32,880 nt of DNA from Pirellulales bacterium (GTDB lineage: Bacteria; Planctomycetota; Planctomycetia; Pirellulales; JALHLM01): positions 1-32,880 of the forward strand of contig JALHLM010000005.1 of NCBI GenBank assembly GCA_022844585.1, read 5' to 3'. The notes beneath the pieces were generated by a model. That model did not search any database. It was not told the DNA's origin and saw only the letters and a list, made by a program, of their open reading frames with translations. Positions 23,047 through 29,163 of this stretch are shown here, in pieces (positions within the stretch are counted from its first letter, which is position 1; each line of letters opens with the position of its first letter). A program made the translations under genes and the position numbers.

Positions 23047-24189
23047 GTGCCCACGCTTCCATTGGCCAGACGCGGAAAGAAACTTGTAAGCCGAAACTCG
23101 CTTGTCGAGTTTTCGTATTTCCCGACGTATCGAGGTGCTCGACGCGCAGGAATTCATACAAAAGTCTACACGACCGATGCATGGGCGGTAATCAAAGCAG
23201 CTGTTCGACAATCATGCCCAGCGATTGATCGACCAACAGCATCTGCCTTTGTAGATCAGGCAGAGGAGTTTTATCGTGCTGCTGCAAATGCACAGAGCCA
23301 CTACGGGCGGCCCCTCTTGCTCTACTACGCCTTCATGAATCTCGCCAAGGCCCTCTGTTTGCACAGGGGAAATCGCAGTGTGCTCGGCAAGTCGCAACAC
23401 GGATTGGAAGATGCCAACAACTCTGCAGCAGATCTGCTGAATGTAACATTAAATGCATATCCTTCTAACAACACCGTTCCTCCACCAAGGGGGCCTAAAA
23501 TCAATGTGTTTCATGAGTTCTTGGTTTCGGCAACTGGTACTGGCCTCGCCGCACAGGAGACGTACCTAATGCGAGATATTCTCGCATCCTCGTTAGTTGG
23601 CCATCGTCTATGGACCGAAGCGGCGAATTCTGAGGATCGGTTCCTCAAATTGGTCTCCATGGACATCATGCACGACAGCAATTCGAATACGCTTTGGCTT
23701 CGCGCCTCAATTAAGAACAGCAGCCTTTCAAAGAACGGATTGACACGAGCCAAGGTGACGAGCGATGGCTTCGGCCCCGGATGGAGGGCCGTCAGAATGA
23801 GGGGAAACACCGGCACCGAGCTGGCAGTTTGGGAGCAGTTGCAGCCTGTGACATTCTCGCATCGGCCGTCGGACGTGCTCGAACAGTTGGCAGACACTGC
23901 GCGGCGATTGTTCTACCGCTCGCTCACAACTTCAGAGCCTTTCCGAAGCTACTACGTTTATGTGCCGCCGACGGGCTTTTCCAAGCCTCGGCAGCTTGCC
24001 TCTCGATATATTCTTCTATTCTTTCTGGGATCAGTGACCCGATATCGTCCAGCCGATTTTGCTACTTACTTGGATGGAGAGTTCGGTCCCTTTCTGGCGG
24101 AATTTTTAGCCTCCGAGCCCGGCCAAGGGCTGTTTGAAATGGCATGTCTGTTTGTGAATCGTGAAGTTGTCAGCGTCGGACTTGCATGA
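23047..24189 (+). CDS. YaaC-like protein
   Basis: This 380-aa protein starts at GTG with an AGAGG site six bases upstream. Residues 75-100 show FYRAAANAQSHYGRPLLLYYAFMNLAKAL. Near the end are SRYILLFFLGSVTRYRP and a GPFLAEFLASEPGQGLFEMAC segment. These blocks are those of the YaaC-like family, known from Bacillus and widespread but without a defined biochemical role. There is no signal peptide. It is on the plus strand within the minus-strand phage genes, has lower GC than its neighbours, and has its own ribosome-binding site, so it looks like an accessory (moron) gene. A defence or superinfection role is possible but unsupported by motif. Confidence 0.7.
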   Translation: MPTLPLARRGKKLVSRNSLVEFSYFPTYRGARRAGIHTKVYTTDAWAVIKAAVRQSCPAIDRPTASAFVDQAEEFYRAAANAQSHYGRPLLLYYAFMNLAKALCLHRGNRSVLGKSQHGLEDANNSAADLLNVTLNAYPSNNTVPPPRGPKINVFHEFLVSATGTGLAAQETYLMRDILASSLVGHRLWTEAANSEDRFLKLVSMDIMHDSNSNTLWLRASIKNSSLSKNGLTRAKVTSDGFGPGWRAVRMRGNTGTELAVWEQLQPVTFSHRPSDVLEQLADTARRLFYRSLTTSEPFRSYYVYVPPTGFSKPRQLASRYILLFFLGSVTRYRPADFATYLDGEFGPFLAEFLASEPGQGLFEMACLFVNREVVSVGLA

Positions 24190-24208
24190 GACTTACTCGC
24201 ATTGTTCG

Positions 24209-24418
24209 CTAGGAGAATTCTGATCCCTCTGGGGCCTCAATCACAATTCGCCCTCGACGTCCTTTGCGGCCGACAAAGCGAACGACGATCTGCACGCCGT
24301 TGTACTCGACGACACGTGACTCGCCCTCGGAGTACCAGTCCACGCTGCGGCATGGCGGCCGCGCGCAGTCCCGCAACGGTGGACATTCGCAGTTCGCGCG
24401 GTTATCAGCGGGGGGCAT
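24209..24418 (-). CDS. Small Cys-containing hypothetical protein
   Basis: The start is ATG 24418, with a GAGGAGGAG ribosome-binding site, giving 69 aa; a longer frame lacks such a site. Residues 8-23 have ANCECPPLRDCARPPC, a possible metal-binding cluster. The second half is a small beta segment (VVEYNGVQIVVRFVGRKGRRGRIVIEAP). It converges with the YaaC-like gene and follows the primase gene by about 210 bp. It resembles small phage proteins of unknown role. The last part is superficially like CsrA, but the rest of that fold is missing. Confidence 0.6.
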   Translation of the reverse strand: MPPADNRANCECPPLRDCARPPCRSVDWYSEGESRVVEYNGVQIVVRFVGRKGRRGRIVIEAPEGSEFS

Positions 24419-24520
24419 CTTCTCCTCCTCAGGAATTCGGACAATCAAAACAAACTGTGCCTAACCCGGCGGCTGTTCCCGCGGGCGTCATCTGGCGACT
24501 TTTGCCCGGGAGGAACCATG

Positions 24521-24579
24521 GCGTGGCGACAGAACCTCAGTATTTGCCGTGATTTTCGGGGTTTCGTCGCCGTCGCCAG
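24521..24579. repeat. Palindromic element, copy B (noncoding)
   Basis: Arms GGCGACAGAACC (24525-24536) and GGTTTCGTCGCC (24560-24571) pair at 11 of 12 positions. The element lies between the primase stop and the next gene. The same two arms occur as copy A about 164 bases away, inside the primase 3' end. Confidence 0.75.
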
Positions 24580-24631
24580 TAACTTTTCATTGCGCAGTGC
24601 AAATAGCGGAAGAAAAAATGCGCGTTAGTTT

Positions 24632-27244
24632 TCATTCTTCTTTCCCATCTTGCCATTTCCCATTCTGCATTTCATTTTGAGTGGCGACGGCGACAGAACC
24701 CTCGTTTCTCTCGGGTTTTGAGGGGGTTTCGTCGCCACCAAGGGTCACCAAAAGTCGAAATGCCCGACTTGGACGCCCGCCATTGCCACTACCATTCTGG
24801 GCGAGCCAGTCACCGCAACCCTGACTCACCAGCCGCTGAAGGTCCGCTTCGGCCATCGACTCTTGGTTGCGATAGCGGCGAGGCCCACGCATCAGATCGC
24901 GTGTCGTGACGACGCCGCCCCGCTGGCGGATGTAGTCGATCAACTCACGGCACTCCCGCTGATCGGGGGTTTCGTCGATCATAGCGTAGATGCGTTTCGT
25001 CTCGGCCGAGAACCATCGCACCAACGCAATCCCGGCGGAGAGTGCCTCCACGCCGACGTCGGTGGGCGGCTGCCATTCGTCAACGGACATCCAAGACGCC
25101 AATTCACAAATGAGCGCCAGCCGAGCGGCGTACCCCGTCAGTTTGGCCCAGGCGGCGGAGAGGTCGCCGTGCAGGGCTATCTGTTCGTCCGCGTGAGCGT
25201 CGTGGAATTCGATCCAGAGTTTTTTGGCGTCGGGGTTGAGCGAAAGTAGCGTCGGGGCTGGTTCGCCCGTTTGCTCGTCGTACTGTAGTGGCAGATCAAT
25301 GAGCCAGTCGAACATGGTGGCCAGTCGATCCTGGACCGTGCCATCGACGGCTGAATCGCGCCAGCGGGCGACGCGTGCGGGTGGATAGGCCATCAAGAAC
25401 CGGGCGGCCAAGCCCGACTCCATTCGGTCCCGAGTGAAGCTTCGGCGCAGGACGCCGGGCTGGATCGCCCCGACGATCGACAAGTTGGCCAGCGGCACGT
25501 AGATCGAGGGCTTCTCGATGTTCTTGCGATCCATCACCAGCGGCCGTGCGCCATGCATCGCCAGGTAGGCCGCCTCATCGCCCCCACGACCGCCTCGATA
25601 TTGATTCATGCTGCCGAAGAAGCCCGATAGCTCATCACGAAAGAGCAGCAGCCCGCGGGGATTTTGCTCCAGGCGCACGGCGAGTGCCTCGGTGGTCACA
25701 TCGCTGACCGTGAAGCGGGTGCAGACTGGATGTACCGGTGTTTGGGGCGGCGTCTGATCGGACTTCTTGCCGCGACGGCCACCGGTCTGATTAGAGGCCT
25801 GTCGAAAAGCTCGAAGTGCAACGTCGTAATCGGCGAGCGCGGCATTGTGTTTTTTGATCGCCTCGGCTTCCCGACGCCGCAATGGGCGAATCGGCGCTTC
25901 TAAGGCCGGACTCTTGCGAGTGCCAGATTCGCAGACTACCGACGCCCAGACGATCGGCGGCTCGGAGTAGTCGCGCTTGAGGGCGATCCGGTAGGAGTTG
26001 CCGATGGCCGCCGCCATGGCGCTCAACAGAGGAAGCGCGACCATGCTCTCGTCGCAGTCGATCGACCTCGCCGTCTGCTGCACGAAGTCGCGGCAGACGC
26101 GTGGAAGCACGTGCGTTGGAAACGGCTGAAACACGTCGGGAACAGTGAATGGTTGTGCCTTCACCGTCGGAACTGTGGCCGCCGTCAAGGCGTGCCCATT
26201 CGTGCCGCCATAACCGTTTGCCCGGAGCGCCGCGGCCGCCGCGCTGTAGTTGCCGTCGTGGTTTAGCATCGTGTAGGTCGCGAACTTGCTGTAGCTGGAA
26301 CAACGTCGAGTGCCAACAGGGCCGTCGAACGGGTATGCGTTCGTACTGAATACGCAGAATAACTCGGTGCAATTGGCGCTCACGACGCCCGTAGTGGCGC
26401 TGACGCCGCGATCTTTTCCAGGCCGCCGCCACATCGTTAGCGCGCCGCACTGTCGCACAGTGACCCAACCAGCGGGCTCCAAGATGGCTTCCCAGGACGA
26501 CGCCAAGTTGAACGCGGTGCCGGGGGCGTCGGCGCGCACGTGCGCCGTTGGCGCTTCGGTGATCTCGTTGCGGTCGACGTAGCGATTGAAGGACTTCGCC
26601 GTGGCGACGAGCAGCTGATGTTCCTCGGCCGTGATCACGCAGATCTCCGGGAGAGGTGGGCCGGCAACTTGGCGGTACGGCTGACCGGAAGGATGGCACT
26701 TCGCTGGTGAACCCGGCGCAATCGCGTAACCGCCCTCGCCACGGGTTTCGATCAAGGTCTCCGGCGCGAACCGCTGCTTCCCGGTTTTGGCATCGACGAT
26801 CGGCTCGCCGGCGGCGTCGAATTGCGGCCGAAGCTCAGACTGTGCCATCTTAGTGCTACCGGGCACATCGCCGAGAATGCGATAGCGATAATGCCGACCT
26901 CCGCCCCCATCGCGCGGCGTCGCCACGGTCGACAGTTTTTCCAATAGCCCGGGTACTTCCTCGCGAATTCCCGCTTCGAACGGCTCCACCAAGGCCGGAT
27001 CGTCGATATCAAGCGTCTCTAGACCGCCGCTGACGCGGCCACTGATGATCGCAATGCCTGTTTCGGAGCTGAACATGCGCCTGATTTCTGGCTCGCCAGC
27101 GATGCGCTCTTGAAGCTGCTTCCACGTCTGGCCAGCGGGCGGCTGCTTGGTCCCGTCACATGCAATTGGGACCACCGATAGGCCGGCGGCGGCGTAACGC
27201 AGAGCAGCCTCTACTGGCGATCCATCAAGCGCGTTGTGCATCAT
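24632..27244 (-). CDS. Bifunctional primase-polymerase / DUF3987 replication protein
   Basis: The start is set at ATG 27244, with GGAGAAGG nine bases upstream, giving 870 aa; it overlaps the previous small gene by 20 bp. Residues 10-130 are a prim-pol N-terminal domain: VEAALRYAAAGLSVVPI, GIAIISG, the metal-binding LDIDD (78-82), and GGGGRHYRYR. A middle region is less clear. From about 385 the sequence has DUF3987-type features (FQPFPTHVLP, LPLLSAMAAAIGNSYRI, then LLLFRDELSGFFGSM and LSIVGAIQPGVLRR). A C-terminal winged-helix-like part (ELIDYIRQRGGVVTTRDLM) follows. Such proteins prime and unwind DNA in phage replication. The extreme C-terminus is encoded by one copy of a palindromic repeat. 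No separate helicase is seen in this window. Confidence 0.85.
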   Translation of the reverse strand: MMHNALDGSPVEAALRYAAAGLSVVPIACDGTKQPPAGQTWKQLQERIAGEPEIRRMFSSETGIAIISGRVSGGLETLDIDDPALVEPFEAGIREEVPGLLEKLSTVATPRDGGGGRHYRYRILGDVPGSTKMAQSELRPQFDAAGEPIVDAKTGKQRFAPETLIETRGEGGYAIAPGSPAKCHPSGQPYRQVAGPPLPEICVITAEEHQLLVATAKSFNRYVDRNEITEAPTAHVRADAPGTAFNLASSWEAILEPAGWVTVRQCGALTMWRRPGKDRGVSATTGVVSANCTELFCVFSTNAYPFDGPVGTRRCSSYSKFATYTMLNHDGNYSAAAAALRANGYGGTNGHALTAATVPTVKAQPFTVPDVFQPFPTHVLPRVCRDFVQQTARSIDCDESMVALPLLSAMAAAIGNSYRIALKRDYSEPPIVWASVVCESGTRKSPALEAPIRPLRRREAEAIKKHNAALADYDVALRAFRQASNQTGGRRGKKSDQTPPQTPVHPVCTRFTVSDVTTEALAVRLEQNPRGLLLFRDELSGFFGSMNQYRGGRGGDEAAYLAMHGARPLVMDRKNIEKPSIYVPLANLSIVGAIQPGVLRRSFTRDRMESGLAARFLMAYPPARVARWRDSAVDGTVQDRLATMFDWLIDLPLQYDEQTGEPAPTLLSLNPDAKKLWIEFHDAHADEQIALHGDLSAAWAKLTGYAARLALICELASWMSVDEWQPPTDVGVEALSAGIALVRWFSAETKRIYAMIDETPDQRECRELIDYIRQRGGVVTTRDLMRGPRRYRNQESMAEADLQRLVSQGCGDWLAQNGSGNGGRPSRAFRLLVTLGGDETPSKPERNEGSVAVATQNEMQNGKWQDGKEE
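24681..24738. repeat. Palindromic element, copy A (inside primase 3' end)
   Basis: Arms GGCGACAGAACC (24689-24700) and GGTTTCGTCGCC (24725-24736) match copy B exactly, with a different loop. It encodes the tail of the replication protein. The shared arms with different loops suggest a duplicated or mobile palindrome. Confidence 0.75.
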
Positions 27245-27446
27245 GCTCAGAGACCTTCTCCAAGATGCCCCCGATCGGGATCGTTGTCCGTTGTGATTCT
27301 GAAGCGCCGCAGTTCGCATCGCCCCCTTCGGATTCTTCGCCGCCAGTGCCGGCAAGCAGGAGCCCGGCTAAGGCCTGGAAGAACGCGTCAGGCAGGTCGT
27401 CGGGATTCCCGACGAGTGCGATTCGATCCGCGGCCGGCTCAGGCAC
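27225..27446 (-). CDS. Small protein between HTH gene and primase
   Basis: The start is GTG 27446, with GGAGG six bases upstream, giving 73 aa; the start overlaps the previous stop by a few bases. The larger frame begins inside the HTH gene and is a shadow. The sequence has LVGNPDDLPDAFFQALAGLLLAG, then an acidic Gly-rich linker (GGEESEGGDANCG). It is acidic with one amphipathic helix. It overlaps the primase start by 20 bp and is thus coupled to it. The likely role is an accessory to primase or a small regulator; no family is known. Confidence 0.55.
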   Translation of the reverse strand: MPEPAADRIALVGNPDDLPDAFFQALAGLLLAGTGGEESEGGDANCGASESQRTTIPIGGILEKVSEHDAQRA

Positions 27447-27708
27447 GAGCGCCCTCCGGCTGGTTGCAGTGACCGCCGGGTTCTGGCAACTCCCATTCCG
27501 TCCGCGGCGGTGCGCCGGCGACCAGCCAAGCGCGTACTTCTTCGAGCCGCCAGCGCTTGGAGCGCCCAAGCGCGATCGGGCGAGGGCCGAGGAGGCCGCT
27601 TGAGTGGCACGCCCATACATGGCGTTCGGAAACGCCCAAGAGCTTGGCCACTTCTCCGGCAGTCAGGACGAGACAGTCCAGTTCAGCGGTATGCGGTTCA
27701 GTTCCCAT
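27439..27708 (-). CDS. Excisionase-type HTH (MerR-like, HTH_17) protein
   Basis: This 89-aa protein starts at ATG, with a hairpin instead of a normal ribosome-binding site just upstream. Residues 13-66 have the helix-turn-helix-wing of the excisionase/AlpA group: TAGEVAKLLGVSERHVWACH, then LGRSKRWRLEEVRAWLVAG. Such proteins bind DNA to direct excision or to activate early genes. It leads the replication genes, and its end overlaps the next gene. No integrase is adjacent. A regulator role is as plausible as an excisionase. Confidence 0.75.
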   Translation of the reverse strand: MGTEPHTAELDCLVLTAGEVAKLLGVSERHVWACHSSGLLGPRPIALGRSKRWRLEEVRAWLVAGAPPRTEWELPEPGGHCNQPEGARA

Positions 27709-27726
27709 ATCGGGATTTTTCCCGAT
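27709..27726. repeat. Perfect 7-bp inverted repeat at the HTH gene start
   Basis: Arms ATCGGGA and TCCCGAT with a four-base TTTT loop abut the ATG of the HTH gene. The arms include the only GGGA that could act as a ribosome-binding site, so a transcript hairpin would hide it. It could also be an autoregulatory operator. Confidence 0.6.
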
Positions 27727-27732
27727 ACGAGC

Positions 27733-27766
27733 GGCGAAGTAAGCTTCAGAGGGGTTTTACTTCGCC
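27733..27766. repeat. Perfect 10-bp inverted repeat in the HTH gene upstream region
   Basis: Arms GGCGAAGTAA and TTACTTCGCC are perfect, with a 14-base spacer. A direct repeat GCTTCAGAG (27743 and 27773) lies in and after it. There is no T-run, so an operator is more likely than a terminator. Confidence 0.6.
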
Positions 27767-27790
27767 TTTAGCCGCTTCAGAGAGAAAGGC

Positions 27791-27807
27791 GCAGTGAGGG
27801 TCACTGC
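27791..27807. repeat. Perfect 7-bp inverted repeat at the end of the 354-aa gene
   Basis: Arms GCAGTGA and TCACTGC surround a GGG loop and overlap the stop codon of the preceding minus-strand gene. Minus-strand pyrimidines (CCTTTCTCTC) follow. It could be a weak terminator. Confidence 0.55.
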
Positions 27808-28865
27808 GGGGTTTCACCGTTCGACTGCGGGGTTTGACCAATTCGCTCGACGCGGGGGCGTCCGGGCCTTCCTTTCCGAATCGGCCAACCGTGGTACATG
27901 GCGATGTTATCGATCGCAGTCCGAAGGGCGTTTTCCGATTCGAGCGTGTAGTAACCTTTCTCATTCTTGCTGAGTAGCTCGAGGATCTCGGCGTTGGTCT
28001 TTCCGTCGACTCGAAGCTCGTAGAGCCAGACGTTTCGCCAGTAATTGTCCGGATCGCGGTACTCCTTACACCGCTCGTCGCTCGCTGCGATAGGTCGACT
28101 GACGGCTGTGACGGCCTGTTCCAATTGCTGGACTTTATGCTCTGACTCTTTGGCCGGCACGGCCGCCAGGAACGGGCTGCGTTTCGCACGTAGCTCGATG
28201 ATCTCATTGACACAGGCGTCGGCGAGCTCGTAAGCACGCACCAACGGGTCATCTTCGTCGGTAAAGTCCAAGTCAGGAGCCGTGCGGTGGTAGTTCAGCT
28301 TGGTCAGCACATACAGCACCGGGCTATGTACGGCGTCGAAATCGTGAATGATCCGAAAAATGTAGCCCAGATCGTGGAACTCGTTGACGAGCACGGATTC
28401 GAGGATTTCCAATTCATCCCATGTCAACTTTGAAACGCTCCCAAACGTCTCGTATCCGGTGCCTCCGTCGATTTGCATGTAAACCGTCGGGAGTTCGTCG
28501 GATTTTAGACTCCGAATGATGGCCGCATGCTCAACCGCAATGGCGTTGATCCACTGCAGCTCGCCCTTCCAAGAGTTGTCGGAATGGGATCGCTCGTCCG
28601 AAAAGACGTCCTGAAGCCCATCCCATTCGTTCTTTCTGTTTACGAACTCGACGGGGTCCTCGTCGGCCGCCGGAACCAGTTCGAAGGACCATGGACCGTT
28701 GCCGCTCGCGTCAGCAGCATCCTCCAAATAGCGCTGTACGGATTGGGCCAACAGCTTGCATTCGTCGGCGCTCAGATCGTCAGCCAAGTAAGCTGCAAGC
28801 GGACCCATCACATTCGGACCGCAGGCCGTGAAGATGCGTTCGCGAGCGGAATAGCGCGTCGCCAT
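27801..28865 (-). CDS. Unknown 354-aa protein upstream of the replication genes
   Basis: The ATG start follows AAAGGG about 12 bases upstream, and the ribosome-binding site can pair with an upstream repeat. The protein is acidic over most of its length, with a helical N-terminus (VMGPLAAYLADDLSADECKL) and a middle with LTWDELEILESVLVNEFHDLG. The C-terminal 80 residues are basic, with WRNVWLYELRVDGKTNAEIL and NALRTAIDNIAMYHGWPIRK, then GRPGRPR, which resembles an AT-hook. This suggests a DNA-binding end. No known family is recognised. Its gene lies first in the minus-strand series and is preceded by candidate promoters, so a regulatory role is plausible. Confidence 0.65.
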   Translation of the reverse strand: MATRYSARERIFTACGPNVMGPLAAYLADDLSADECKLLAQSVQRYLEDAADASGNGPWSFELVPAADEDPVEFVNRKNEWDGLQDVFSDERSHSDNSWKGELQWINAIAVEHAAIIRSLKSDELPTVYMQIDGGTGYETFGSVSKLTWDELEILESVLVNEFHDLGYIFRIIHDFDAVHSPVLYVLTKLNYHRTAPDLDFTDEDDPLVRAYELADACVNEIIELRAKRSPFLAAVPAKESEHKVQQLEQAVTAVSRPIAASDERCKEYRDPDNYWRNVWLYELRVDGKTNAEILELLSKNEKGYYTLESENALRTAIDNIAMYHGWPIRKGRPGRPRVERIGQTPQSNGETPQ

Positions 28866-28869
28866 GTAG

Positions 28870-28918
28870 TTCTACCCTTTGGACGGGCCGGCGCGGGCGG
28901 GGCAACGGAAGGGTAGAA
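28870..28918. repeat. 10-bp inverted repeat that can mask the ribosome-binding site
   Basis: Arms TTCTACCCTT (28870-28879) and AAGGGTAGAA (28909-28918) are perfect, 29 bases apart. On the minus-strand mRNA the AAGGG before the ATG of the 354-aa gene lies in the downstream arm. It would be paired with the upstream arm in a hairpin, or the pair could be two operator half-sites. Confidence 0.6.
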
Positions 28919-28984
28919 CCGTAACCGCCGCCCGGGCCGCTTGGTCGCTCGCTGGCCTGCGAGGCGACCGTCCCGATGATCGTC

Positions 28985-29030
28985 AGAATAGCAGTCACGA
29001 CGTGATAATGTCAAAGTGACAGAATGTCAA
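28985..29030 (-). promoter_or_regulatory. Two overlapping candidate promoters with TGTCA half-site array
   Basis: Minus-strand TTGACA (29030-29025) has a 17-base spacer to TATCAC. A second TTGACA (29014-29009) has an 18-base spacer to TATTCT. Half-sites TGTCA-aag-TGACA-gaa-TGTCA (29009-29029) overlap both. The region would drive the 354-aa gene and the replication genes. Confidence 0.5.
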
Positions 29031-29163
29031 GAATTGTTGCTAGTGACCTTAGCCGCAACTGCCCTGAGTTGGCGGCCGGCGACATAAGCATCCGATTGGC
29101 GGCGTTTCGGCAATCGCCCTGGGTGAAGAGCTGCTCTCGCTCGCCGAATAATTGGGGATCGCC

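Noticed and set aside
24209-24418. CsrA-like ending of the small Cys protein
   Set aside because: Only a short strand resembles CsrA; the N-terminal strands and RNA-binding Arg pattern are missing.
24518-24628. 36-aa plus-strand frame with a GGAGG site
   Set aside because: It overlaps the palindromic repeat copy B and has no recognisable features; the site match may be chance.
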